A stretch of 64,000 nucleotides of DNA from an uncultured Cytophagales bacterium (GCA_938039675.1 CALHUI010000013.1:1-64000), one strand, 5' to 3'. Counted from the stretch's first letter, positions 52,924 to 61,758 are shown. Translations and numbers: made by a program. The notes: generated from the letters alone by a model not told the origin.

Positions 52924-53613
52924 ATGATGCGGGTGCACAACATCTTTTATCGCTATGGCAATGTAGAAGTGCTTCGGGGCGTGGGGTTTTCCATCGCAGA
53001 GGGAGAAATTCACGGTTTGGTAGGCATGAATGGCACTGGTAAAACAACGCTTTTACAACTGATTAGCGGGCTTTTAAAAATGCAGCAGGGTGAATGCACC
53101 CTTAACGGATGCCGCATGATGCAAAAGGATGTTGCTTTTTTGCCTACACACAATTATTTATACAAATCCATTACGGGGTATGAGTACCTCTCTCTGTTTG
53201 CTGCCCAGAATCCACAGGCAGACTTTGAGATATTGAATCGCATTTTCAAGCTGCCGCTCAGCCGTTTGGTAGATGAGTATTCAACGGGTATGCGCAAAAA
53301 ACTGGCTTTTATGGGGCTGATGGCACTCAATCGTCCCGTATTTGTACTCGATGAGCCTTTCAACGGAGTAGATTTGGAGGGTTCGCTGGCTTTTCAGCAG
53401 GCAATACGGTTTTTAGCTGCTCAGGGTAAACACATATTGATTACTTCGCATATTTTTGAAAGCCTCACCGCAGTTTGCCACCACATCCATCACCTCAACA
53501 ATGGGCTGATGAACGGCAGTTATGACCGTTCTGCATTTTTCCAACTGCAACACCTGCTCCGGCATACCTTCGAGCAAGACCACAGCAACGACTGGCAGCA
53601 ATTTTTTGGCTGA
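52924..53613 (+). CDS. ABC transporter ATP-binding protein, orphan
   Basis: From ATG at 52924 the product is 229 residues and starts MMRVHNIFYRYGNVEVLRGV; the longer ORF start at 52741 lies in the ctlX gene on the other strand and is not used. Motifs: Walker A GMNGTGKTTLLQLISG, a compact signature EYSTGMRKKLAFMGL, Walker B VFVLDEPFNGVDLEGS and the H-loop ILITSHIFES. No permease is adjacent, so the partner is elsewhere. The end is close to the thioesterase gene (convergent). Confidence 0.9.
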   Translation: MMRVHNIFYRYGNVEVLRGVGFSIAEGEIHGLVGMNGTGKTTLLQLISGLLKMQQGECTLNGCRMMQKDVAFLPTHNYLYKSITGYEYLSLFAAQNPQADFEILNRIFKLPLSRLVDEYSTGMRKKLAFMGLMALNRPVFVLDEPFNGVDLEGSLAFQQAIRFLAAQGKHILITSHIFESLTAVCHHIHHLNNGLMNGSYDRSAFFQLQHLLRHTFEQDHSNDWQQFFG

Positions 53614-53634
53614 TAACACCCTGTTATCAATTCA

Positions 53635-54402
53635 TCAATTATTTATCATCTCGTGCTTCCACACTGTTCTTGCCCGAATCAACTCTTTGCCCGAGTCTGC
53701 CAATGTTAAGTTGTGGCGAAACTGCGGCTGCCCATCAGACTCTTGCTCGGCGTTGCCCTTGATGCGGTCGCCGAGGTTGCTTTCCATGCGGAACATAATA
53801 TCCAACTCTTTGAGCCGGTGAGTGGCCAGAAAATCAGCGGGGAGCGTTTCTGCCAACCACTGAAAATAGTACATGTTATTGGTATGACGATTGTTGTCTA
53901 TGTGATGCCAACCTACCTGAAAATCAGCGGTATAAGTAGGGCTTTCTATACTGCCGATTCTCCCCGCCGCACGCGGCAGCGGGGTTTCTTCTGCTACGGG
54001 AAATTCACGGATAAAGTCGGGTACGGCAATCATCTGTCGCCTTTCCAAGTTAATTACAGGCCAAGATGTAGTAGCTTGGGCAAGCATGTTGCCCTTGGCA
54101 TCCATCACCCGGTAGTCGCGGTAGCAATAGTACTTATCCATACCCGAGGGAAAGGTGAGTACCTGAATTTCTTCGCGTAGTTGCGGACGGTCGAAACATT
54201 CTATGCGCATACGTGCCAGCACCCACGAAAGCCCACGCTCCTGCAAAACTTGTGAGGAGAACCCAAGATTATGAGCATTCCAATTGGCGGCTTCCTGTAA
54301 AAAATTAGCCAAAGCAGGTAAGGTTAGGTAATTGAACATATCTACTTCATTGGCACGAATGATAAATTTTTCAATGTGTGGCGGTGTAGTGCGGTTCGGC
54401 AT
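53635..54402 (-). CDS. Acyl-ACP thioesterase (FatA/FatB-like double hotdog)
   Basis: From ATG 54402 (MPNRTTPPHIEKFIIRANEV) the product has 255 residues. The first hotdog half has FNYLTLPALANFLQEAANWN and the second half has YTADFQVGWHHIDNNRHTNN with MYYFQWLAETLP, containing the Asn/His catalytic region of acyl-ACP thioesterases. It releases free fatty acids from ACP. The ORF extends further upstream (54519), but that part runs into the leader of the STAS-like gene on the other strand and lacks family sequence. Confidence 0.9.
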   Translation of the reverse strand: MPNRTTPPHIEKFIIRANEVDMFNYLTLPALANFLQEAANWNAHNLGFSSQVLQERGLSWVLARMRIECFDRPQLREEIQVLTFPSGMDKYYCYRDYRVMDAKGNMLAQATTSWPVINLERRQMIAVPDFIREFPVAEETPLPRAAGRIGSIESPTYTADFQVGWHHIDNNRHTNNMYYFQWLAETLPADFLATHRLKELDIMFRMESNLGDRIKGNAEQESDGQPQFRHNLTLADSGKELIRARTVWKHEMINN

Positions 54403-54544
54403 GGCTAAAAAAAACAAGGTTAGCAAATTACTGCATGTTGCAAAAAAATGATTTATATTTATAAAGTCATCAAAAGAATTTAGCTCTATGGAATCGATTG
54501 AAGAATTTTCATTTATCAATGATGTATTTTGACAAAGTGGAATA

Positions 54545-54895
54545 ATGATGAGCTATTGGAAAGAAGGGAACGAAGAAATAACGGAAGCCGACATTAGGCA
54601 CAACATAGCACAGGCAGCGGATTTGATACAAACATATCGCCCGAAGTATTTTTTGGCCGATGATTCAAACAGGCAATTCATCTATGAAGCACGTATACAG
54701 AAGTGGGTAGCTCAAACGCTTGCATCTGCTTGTTTGTCTATTGGATTGAAAAAATATGCTTTGATATTTCCTCACGGATTGATGGCAAAGTTGTCAACCG
54801 AGCTGACAGTGGATGCAGCAGGTGTGATACCGTCGTCAACGTTAATTAAATATTTTGACAATAGGCAAGATGCCTTGGATTGGTTCAAACAATAA
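54545..54895 (+). CDS. STAS-like small protein, paralogue A
   Basis: The 116-residue product starts MMSYWKEGNEEITEADIRHN. It has a central YRPKYFLADDSNRQFIYEAR and a C-terminal KKYALIFPHGLMAKLSTELT then LIKYFDNRQDALDWFKQ, matching small Bacteroidota proteins with a STAS/SEC14-like fold. The other copy is at 61339-61758. An in-frame TGA at 54530-54532 separates it from an upstream ATG at 54488, so the N-terminus may be shortened. Probably a cytoplasmic regulator; function unknown. Confidence 0.65.
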   Translation: MMSYWKEGNEEITEADIRHNIAQAADLIQTYRPKYFLADDSNRQFIYEARIQKWVAQTLASACLSIGLKKYALIFPHGLMAKLSTELTVDAAGVIPSSTLIKYFDNRQDALDWFKQ

Positions 54896-54985
54896 AAGTT
54901 TTTTGCTGCAAAAATGCTTTATCCTGCAAAATTGTACTTGCAGCTCTAAGGAATAAACGGCATTTATAAATTTTGCATAACTTCA

Positions 54986-55666
54986 ATGAAAACAACCAAA
55001 TGGAATAAAGAAACTGACATACTTCAGGTTTTATTTTTTATTGCCGGTGCAGTTAATTTACTGGCGCACTCGCTTGCGCAGCCGCTGCTGGTGCAATTTT
55101 CCAAACCCTTAATTATGCCCTTGCTCGCTGCTTTTTTCTATTTCAATGTTATGGGTAAAAAAGCACCTGCTACGGCCATTTACGGCATGATTGCAGCGTT
55201 TATTTTATCTTTTATTGGGGATGTGGCACTGATGCCGGAAGGGTATTTTACTCTTGGACTGGGTGCATTTTTGCTGGCTCATGTGAGCTATATTTTTGTT
55301 TTCACCTATCTGCAAAAATTCCATTTGTCACTGGGTAGCATCGTACTTAAACCGGTGGTGTTGCTGCTTTTTGCTGCAGGCATCGGTATGTATATCGTTT
55401 TAACACCCTACTTGGGTGCTATGCGCACGCCTGTGGGTATGTACGTTGCCGTTATTGTGGTAATGGCCGTTTCTGCTTATCTGCTGACGCAACGCGTGGC
55501 AGCACTGACCTTCATTGGGGCAGTTCTGTTTATGATTTCCGATAGTTATCTGGCTTTCAACAAGTTCTATGCCCCTCTTCCGCTATCGGGTGTGGTGGTG
55601 ATGAGTACTTATATTGCCGCGCAGTGGTGTATTGCCAAAGGAGTCAGCAGTTATTTCCATGATTGA
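54986..55666 (+). CDS. YhhN/TMEM86-family membrane protein (lysoplasmalogenase-like)
   Basis: The 226-residue product has about eight hydrophobic helices and the YhhN signatures SFIGDVALMPEGYFTLGLGA and FMISDSYLAFNKFYAPLPLS. YhhN/TMEM86 proteins cleave the vinyl-ether bond of lysoplasmalogens; the bacterial role is uncertain. Its last bases overlap the start of the next gene (ATG at 55659 within the end of this ORF), so both are translated together. Confidence 0.9.
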   Translation: MKTTKWNKETDILQVLFFIAGAVNLLAHSLAQPLLVQFSKPLIMPLLAAFFYFNVMGKKAPATAIYGMIAAFILSFIGDVALMPEGYFTLGLGAFLLAHVSYIFVFTYLQKFHLSLGSIVLKPVVLLLFAAGIGMYIVLTPYLGAMRTPVGMYVAVIVVMAVSAYLLTQRVAALTFIGAVLFMISDSYLAFNKFYAPLPLSGVVVMSTYIAAQWCIAKGVSSYFHD

Positions 55667-56273
55667 GGCGCTTCGGCAACAATGGCTGACCGAACTGCAA
55701 AATGCAGCTGATGAGGCTACGCTATCGGCTTTATTTGAACGGCTGTGCAGTGCCTATCAGGAAAAAAGGCGTGCTTACCACAACTTACATCACATAGCGG
55801 CAGTGTTGTCGCTTGCGCAGCAGCATCGCACTGACTTACATGATTTTACGGCAGTGTTTTTAGCCATTTGGTTTCATGATGTTGTTTATAATCCATACAG
55901 GAAAGACAATGAAGAAGCCAGTGCAGCGTTTGCCCGCAAAGAGTTGCAGCATTGGCACATGACCGATAAGATAAAGAATAAAGTAGTGCACTACATTTTG
56001 GCCACTAAGCATCATCGGGCAACCGATGACAATGATTTGCAGTGGTTGCTGGATTTTGACTTGGCCATTCTTTGCTGTCCGCCACAGCAATATGAAATCT
56101 ATACGCAACAAATTCGCCAAGAATATAGCATATACCCCGATTTTATTTACAATGCAGGCAGAAAAAAAGCATTGGCAGCTTTTCTGGAACGACCTGCTAT
56201 TTACGGCAAACTCGGCGACCGTGCCGAACAACAGGCACGATTAAATATTACACTGGAAATCAGTCGCTTGTAG
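55659..56273 (+). CDS. HD-domain phosphohydrolase
   Basis: From ATG 55659 (MIEALRQQWLTELQNAADEA) the product has 204 residues. The HD signature is AYHNLHHIAAVLSLA (first His), AIWFHDVVYNPYRKDNEEAS (HD), and LDFDLAILCCPPQQYEIYTQ (Asp), as in predicted metal-dependent HD phosphohydrolases of unknown substrate. It is translationally coupled to YhhN (8-bp overlap). The gene is followed by the decay island. Confidence 0.9.
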   Translation: MIEALRQQWLTELQNAADEATLSALFERLCSAYQEKRRAYHNLHHIAAVLSLAQQHRTDLHDFTAVFLAIWFHDVVYNPYRKDNEEASAAFARKELQHWHMTDKIKNKVVHYILATKHHRATDDNDLQWLLDFDLAILCCPPQQYEIYTQQIRQEYSIYPDFIYNAGRKKALAAFLERPAIYGKLGDRAEQQARLNITLEISRL

Positions 56274-56364
56274 TAATTAGACAAAAAACAGATTCAAGCG
56301 GAGAACACAGATTAGGATGTTTTGCGCATAAATTCGTGTAAGTCGTGTTATTTGTGTTCAAAAA

Positions 56365-56842
56365 ATGAATATAAGAAATTCTTATTTACTTTTTGACGAG
56401 TTCTTTCAGGTAAATCCCAATCAGTCATCCGGTAACTATCGTTCCGACGGCTTGGGACTTACTTTTGCAAACCGGCATGGAAGTGCAGGGCGGCACTATT
56501 GATGTGGAAAGCAAACTAAGCCAAGGAACAACGTTTTTTCTGACATTTGTTGCAAAGGATAATGCCCGTGAAGAATCTCCAATAGCTGTTATACCAAAAA
56601 GAATTGACAACCTGATTTTTTTATCTGTAAATAAACAAACTTATCTACAGCTTTTTGTTGAAAAGTTATATCAGAAAGAGTTGTATGAACTGGGAGAAAT
56701 CAGACAAATATTAGCGACCATTGACGCAGAATACTCGTCGCAGGTTGCTTTTGGGGTACATCAAATGCAAGATGCAGTTATTCAATATTATGAAGGGGAC
56801 TATGCAAACCCGGCTTTCTTTGGTAGCACAAATGCCTGCTAA
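56365..56842 (+). pseudogene. Frameshifted remnant of a hybrid sensor histidine kinase
   Basis: Two frames carry consecutive parts of a kinase. From 56365 the product reads FDEFFQVNPNQSSGNYRSDG then LGLTFA, the G boxes of a HATPase domain, and ends in a frameshift near 56465. The other frame continues QTGMEVQGGTIDVESKLSQG with TTFFLTF, then a helical tail. The pieces fit the catalytic domain and a C-terminal linker, without the phosphoacceptor, so the gene is broken. Decayed HAMP/dimerisation parts are not visible upstream. Confidence 0.8.
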
Positions 56843-56938
56843 AAAGACAGCATAAGCTAAGCTAAAGCGGTTTTGTAGCTTTGCATATGCAACTCAACCT
56901 GTGGATTCAATCAACATCTTTTACCACATTAATAAATA

Positions 56939-57240
56939 ATTGTGGAGAATGATTCTGCTTATGACGATTTTTTGACCACATCTCTTTCTCTTCTTTTTAA
57001 TCAAATGCGTATCCTTTACGCCAATAACGGTATGGCGGCACTGACTGAAAGTACTTGCCAAATAGTAGCCTGACCTGATTATCACCGACTGGGATATGCC
57101 GCAGCTCAATGGTATTGAACTAATTAAAAAAATATGAGAGTAAGCGGAATTAGCAGATATTCCCATCATTATGGTTACAGCTTTTCAGCAAGCACAGGGG
57201 CCGAAGCATTTGAGCACGGAATAAATGAAGGCGATGATGT
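56939..57240 (+). pseudogene. Frameshifted remnant of a response-regulator receiver domain
   Basis: From 56939 one frame begins IVENDSAYDDFLTTSLSLLF with ILYANNGMAALTES, similar to the beginning of receiver domains. The frame then shifts to PDLIITDWDMPQLNGIELIK (receiver Asp), interrupted by TGA and TAA, then DIPIIMVTAFQQ, then a third frame AEAFEHGINEGDDV. Several shifts and stops make it non-functional. With the kinase remnant it probably derives from one hybrid kinase or a pair. Confidence 0.8.
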
Positions 57241-58341
57241 ATAATGATTTATTGCGCTTGTGCGTTCGGATGGCTGCATTAGCCTTACTGATGCTGATTG
57301 CCTTACCTGTACAGGCGCAAGTCAATATGCAGGTTGCTGTTGTTGGCGGACAAGCAAGCGGCAAAACCTCCGACTGGGTAGGTCAATTCCGCAAAAACCG
57401 CGTATTGGTAACTATTATCAACCCTACTATTAACACTTATGAAATTGCGTTCCGTACCAACGTACCCTATGTGGACGAAATGATTATCAACCAGACGCAG
57501 TGGATATGGGGAGCAGCCTACGAATTACCCCGCACCGAAGGCAGGTATGTGTAGAATGTGCAAGCCTTAGACGAAGAGGACAAGCCCATCGGTGAACCCG
57601 AAGGCCGCGCCGCGCCTTTCCTGTTCAGCATAGCGCCGCTCACCGCTGCCGACAAACAGAAAAAAGAGGAAGAATTGCTTGCCGAAAAGCCCTTGGAACA
57701 GGGTAAAATTCGCTTTGCAGGTATGGTAAAAGACCTTGTTACCAAGCCCAAACTCATCCCCGATGCTACCGTAGCTATTGTCTATGCTACATCGGAAGTG
57801 AAGTACCGCACCGTAACGGAAACCTACACCGAAACAGTGCTGAGCAGGCGGGTGAATGAAAGCATTACACTTACGGCTTTCAATATGAATGTACAAATAG
57901 CACGCCTGCGCCGCGAAGGACGGGTCATTACGGGGCAACGACTCTCAGCAGGCAGGCTAATTGTTGATTATTATTACATGACCCCACCTATAACTGCGCA
58001 AAAAACGCAGCAGGTACAAGTTCCTTACACCGAAAAAAATCCAAAAACAGCAGAAGTTACGACCGACGGGTCAGGTAAATTCTCTATTGACATAGAAGAT
58101 GGACAGGTTATCAGCGTAACAGCAAAGGCCAAAGGCTATTTTGACGGCAAAGCAGAGCAAATCAACGTGCAAGTACCCGCAGGCGCTTCCGTGATTAGCG
58201 GCTATTCCTATTATTTTATCGCCGCTCATGGCAAGCGTCAAAGGAAAAATTACAGACAGGAACTCGGGCGATGCCATTGCAGGTGTAAAAGTAGCCGTTT
58301 ATACGCAGAAAGATATGGATGCGCTTTTGTACGAAACTGGG
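57225..58341 (+). pseudogene. Secreted protein gene interrupted by an in-frame TAG, frameshifted and truncated at the 3' end
   Basis: The 109-codon first part has a signal peptide (RMAALALLMLIALPVQAQ) and ends at TAG 57552-57554; the frame reopens at once (VQALDEEDKPIGEPEG) and continues for 267 codons, so a single nonsense mutation is likely. The second part has SDGKFSI-type carboxypeptidase-regulatory-like sequence (TTDGSGKFSIDIEDGQVISV). Near 58225 the frame shifts to MASVKGKITDRNSGDAIAGV, which is again a regulatory-like domain, and the gene stops abruptly near 58341. The function is not recognised. Confidence 0.8.
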
Positions 58342-59070
58342 TGCATTGCTGGTATTATTAATAGTAGCAAAAGTAGCGTTTTCAATACGTGAGTCGGCGG
58401 TATTGCTTGCCTGTGAACCGGCAATCGGAGTACCGCCAATACCGCTTCCCAACAGGGCATACTCTTGCGAACCGCCCACTAATGAACCTTTGTGGGTGAT
58501 AGAGACCGTATAGCTGCGCCCGGGAATGGGAGTAAAAACAACTGGACGCTGCAATAACCACGCTGGAAGGGCCGTTATAAAAGTTTACAATAGAAGCATT
58601 GGCTACTACTAATACATTCTTGGAGTTGGAAGAAGTTGTTAAAACATTATAGCCTGTACCAAAAGCAGGATTTGTACCATACAGTGCCGTTACTACCCGC
58701 TGATTTTACCATCAGATAGTTAGGTGCTGCATTGGCAATCTCATCCCATACTTGGGCTGTTACGCTGTATGCACCGCGAAATGCTTCTGTAACACCCGTA
58801 CCAACAGCGTTTACACCGTAAGAGTGTTGTGAAATTACCAGACCACTTGCCGCAGCAGCAGCCATTTCGGCAGCATCGTTGGTTACGTCGTAGGAAAGAA
58901 TTTGTGCGGCACGCGCCATCCCTCTGGCTTCGGGGACAACGCCTGTGGCAGCCAACGTTCCGGCTACGTGTGTAGCATGATTTGAACCTCTACCTCCGGG
59001 CAATGCTGCACCATCCGTGATGGTTACGCACCCGTTCAGTTCTTGGTGAGTAACAAAGTAATGCTACTTA
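58338..59070 (-). pseudogene. Remnant of a subtilisin-like (S8) peptidase
   Basis: The minus strand reads FVTHQELNGCVTITDGAALP then GGRGSNHATHVAGTLAATGV (catalytic His), YDVTNDAAEMAAAAASGLVI and, in another frame, YGTNPAFGTGYNVLTTSSNS then KNVLVVANASIVNFYNGPSS. After this, the normal SSWGPTDDGR and GTSMSSP segments are missing; the sequence jumps to PIPGRSYTVSITHKGSLVGG. The catalytic Ser part is deleted and there are frameshifts. It ends near 58338, where it abuts the plus-strand remnant. Confidence 0.82.
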
Positions 59071-59172
59071 TTGCGAGTGATTGATTTTAAAACAGTTGTA
59101 GTATTGGTATAAGGAGGCAGGTGTCCTGAAAAAAGCACAAGTTTGTTCATCGGCAGACAATTTTTGGCAAAC

Positions 59173-59994
59173 TTAACCCAGTGCTACATCGAGCGTCATC
59201 ATCACAACAAAACCGGAGATAAAACCCAACGTTGCAATATCGGTATTTTTATCCAATTGTGTTTCGGGTATTACCTCTTCTACAACTACGAAAATCATGG
59301 CACCGGCGGCAAAGGAGAGCGCATAGGGGAGGATGGGAGTAAAAAATGCTACGGCAAATGCACCCAGCACGCCTGCCACAGGCTCTACAAGTGCCGAAAA
59401 TTGTCCGTAAAGGAAACTTTTAATGCGGCTCATGCCCATGCGCCGCAGCGGTATAGCCACTGCTATCCCTTCGGGAAAATTTTGCAAACCAATACCGATG
59501 GCAAGCGTAACTGCCCCTGAAACAGTTGCCTCATGAATACCTGCTGCCACCCCGCCGAAAAGTACCCCAACTGCCAGCCCTTCGGGAATATTATGCAGCG
59601 TGATGGCCAATACGAGCAGTGTTGTGTGCTGCCACGGTGATTTGATGCCTTCCATTTCTTTAAAGTTGATGTGCAAATGGGGCAGCAGTTTATCCAACAT
59701 GAACAAAAACAGCGCACCTGAAATAAAACCTATGGCAGCAGGCATAACTTTCAATAGTTTGCTGCTGCCTTCGCTCATGGCTATGGCGGGCGCAAGTAAA
59801 CTCCAAAAACTGGCAGCAATCATCACTCCGCCCGTAAAGCCCAGCATTCCATCCAGTACGGTGCGGTTTATTTTGCGAAAGAAAAATACCAACGAAGCCC
59901 CTGCGGCCGTTACCAGCCAAGTAAAACATGTGGCCAAAAAAGCAGCCATTACAGGAGGCATTTGCGCAAGGTAAGCGACAATATTGTCAATCAT
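59173..59994 (-). CDS. ZIP-family divalent metal transporter
   Basis: From ATG at 59994 the product has 273 residues and about eight membrane helices. The metal-binding His-rich helices are ITLHNIPEGLAVGVLFGGVA and IGIGLQNFPEGIAVAIPLRR, the ZIP signatures. A His-containing loop (LLPHLHINFKEMEGIKSPWQ) lies between them. This is the GufA/ZupT class, importing zinc or similar. It borders the decay island on the left. Confidence 0.93.
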   Translation of the reverse strand: MIDNIVAYLAQMPPVMAAFLATCFTWLVTAAGASLVFFFRKINRTVLDGMLGFTGGVMIAASFWSLLAPAIAMSEGSSKLLKVMPAAIGFISGALFLFMLDKLLPHLHINFKEMEGIKSPWQHTTLLVLAITLHNIPEGLAVGVLFGGVAAGIHEATVSGAVTLAIGIGLQNFPEGIAVAIPLRRMGMSRIKSFLYGQFSALVEPVAGVLGAFAVAFFTPILPYALSFAAGAMIFVVVEEVIPETQLDKNTDIATLGFISGFVVMMTLDVALG

Positions 59995-60136
59995 GTTTTG
60001 TAACCGATTTGCCTGCAAATGTAGCAAACCCTAACGCATTTACGGGCAATATGTCCAGCCTTTGACAATAGATTAGCTGATAGTCTGCTTTTTCTCCGAA
60101 AAGTTGCTATATTGCCAGTAAACAAACACGACTGAA

Positions 60137-61240
60137 ATGGGTATTTTCAATTTCCTCAGCAAGCAGTTTATTGATATCATAGAGTGGCTGGATGATAGCC
60201 GCGACACACTCGTTTGGCGGTTTGACCATGCCAATAACGAAATTAAATACGGTGCAAAGCTGATTGTGCGCGAATCGCAGGCTGCGTTGTTTATTAACGA
60301 GGGACAGCTTGCCGATGTGTATGGCCCCGGAACGCATACACTCGTCACACAAAATATGCCCATCCTGAGCACATTGAAAGGTTGGAAATACGGTTTTGAA
60401 AGTCCTTTCAAAGCCGAGGTGTATTTCGTGAATACTAAAGTTTTTGCTAATTGGAAGTGGGGGACAAAAAATCCCATTACAATGCGCGACCCCGAAATCG
60501 GGCCTGTGCGTTTGCGTGCTTTTGGCACTTATTCCATTCGGGTAAGCGACCCTGCCAAGTTTGTGAAGGAATTAGTAGGTACTAACGGTCAGTTTCGCGC
60601 CGAAGACGTTGCCGACAACCTCCGCAACATGATTGTTACGCGCTTTACCGATATTATCGGCGAAGCAAAAATTCCTGTATTGGATATGGCGGGCAACGTT
60701 AATGAGCTTTCCAACTACATCAAGGAAAAAATCGCCCACGACTTTGATACTTACGGCGTGGAGGTGGTTAAGGTGTTGGTTGAAAATATTTCCCTGCCGC
60801 CGGAAGTAGAGGCTATGCTGGACAAACGCAGCAGTATGGGAATTTTGGGCAACTTAGACCAGTACACAAAGTTTCAGGCAGCCAATGCTATTGAAAAGGC
60901 AGCCGATAATCCTTCGGGAGGCATGGGTACAGGTATGGGCGTTGGCATGGGATTTGGCTTAGGCAATCAGATGATGAATAATATGGTCGGCAACACGGCT
61001 GCTCCGAATCCACCGCCGGTGCCCCCGACACCGCCCCCTGTGCAGTTTTTCGTGGCTGTAAATGGTCAGCAGCAAGGGCCTTTTAATATGAACCAACTCA
61101 CGCAAATGGCAACCAATGGGCAGCTCACTCGTGAGTCGTTGGTTTGGATGCAAGGCATGAGCGGATGGACACAGGCCGGACAGGTACAGGCGCTGAATAG
61201 CGTATTTGCCCCTATGCCGCCACCTCTTCCGCCTATGTAA
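60137..61240 (+). CDS. SPFH-domain protein with C-terminal GYF_2-type domain
   Basis: The 367-residue product has an SPFH/virion-core-like (YdjI) domain over residues 1-260 (DTLVWRFDHANNEIKYGAKL, IVRESQAALFINEGQLADVY, FGTYSIRVSDPAKFVKELVG). Then come a Gly/Met-rich spacer (SGGMGTGMGVGMGFGLGNQM), a Pro-rich linker (APNPPPVPPTPPPVQFF) and a GYF_2-like end (QQQGPFNMNQLTQMATNGQL, then TRESLVWMQGMSGWTQAGQV). The product ends MPPPLPPM. SPFH proteins form membrane-associated rings; the GYF_2-type end probably binds a partner protein. No partner is next to it. Confidence 0.88.
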   Translation: MGIFNFLSKQFIDIIEWLDDSRDTLVWRFDHANNEIKYGAKLIVRESQAALFINEGQLADVYGPGTHTLVTQNMPILSTLKGWKYGFESPFKAEVYFVNTKVFANWKWGTKNPITMRDPEIGPVRLRAFGTYSIRVSDPAKFVKELVGTNGQFRAEDVADNLRNMIVTRFTDIIGEAKIPVLDMAGNVNELSNYIKEKIAHDFDTYGVEVVKVLVENISLPPEVEAMLDKRSSMGILGNLDQYTKFQAANAIEKAADNPSGGMGTGMGVGMGFGLGNQMMNNMVGNTAAPNPPPVPPTPPPVQFFVAVNGQQQGPFNMNQLTQMATNGQLTRESLVWMQGMSGWTQAGQVQALNSVFAPMPPPLPPM

Positions 61241-61247
61241 TCTATAC

Positions 61248-61286
61248 AAAAAATCCCGAGTTTATTAGAATCTTTCGGGATTTTTT
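61248..61286. terminator. Perfect 12-bp bidirectional terminator
   Basis: AAAAAATCCCGA at 61248-61259 pairs with TCGGGATTTTTT at 61275-61286, with a 15-base loop. It sits between convergent genes ending at 61240 and 61339 and can terminate both. Confidence 0.92.
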
Positions 61287-61338
61287 GTGTGAATAGATTT
61301 AGTCCTTGTAAATTTAGGTAGCATTTTGCCAAAGTAAA

Positions 61339-61758
61339 TTACGTGATTTTTTTCAGCCAGTCCTTGGCTTCTGCCATACTATTAAAATATTTGACCTTTA
61401 CTATTTTGGCATTATCTATAACAGACTCGATGGAAAGTCGGCCGAAAATATCCTTTGGAAGCACAATGGCATTATGTCGGAGACCCGCCTTTACAGCCCG
61501 TTTCGCCCAATCGTTATTAGACCAGTCTTGGTCTTCTACCGATATTACCTCACTGTTGCTTGTATTCCCTAACAGTTTGGATGTATTATATTTTTTCAGC
61601 AAGTCAATAACTCTATCGAGCAGCCCTCGATATATATGGCTCTCTAAATAGCCTTTCAATTCAATACATACACAATCGACTTGTTCATCATAAAATACAT
61701 CGGCACCGGCGTTGCTAAAACTGATATCCGGTACTTGATTTCTGCCATCGGGGTCCAT
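61339..61758 (-). CDS. STAS-like small protein, paralogue B
   Basis: From ATG 61758 the product has 139 residues (MDPDGRNQVPDISFSNAGAD). Its C-terminal half, IVLPKDIFGRLSIESVIDNA then KVKYFNSMAEAKDWLKKIT, aligns with paralogue A at 54545, and LDRVIDLLKKYNTSKLLGNT and WSNNDWAKRAVKAGLRHNAI also correspond. ATG at 61818 adds 20 residues with cysteines and is possible. The function is not known; a STAS/SEC14-like fold is suggested. Confidence 0.65.
   Translation of the reverse strand: MDPDGRNQVPDISFSNAGADVFYDEQVDCVCIELKGYLESHIYRGLLDRVIDLLKKYNTSKLLGNTSNSEVISVEDQDWSNNDWAKRAVKAGLRHNAIVLPKDIFGRLSIESVIDNAKIVKVKYFNSMAEAKDWLKKIT

Noticed and set aside
56281-56360. Possible dispersed intergenic repeat (CAGATTCAAGCG... 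TGTGTTC), also faintly similar to 3800-3850
   Set aside because: Only a short core (CAGATTC(A/G)AGCG) is shared; too weak to call without a genome-wide search.
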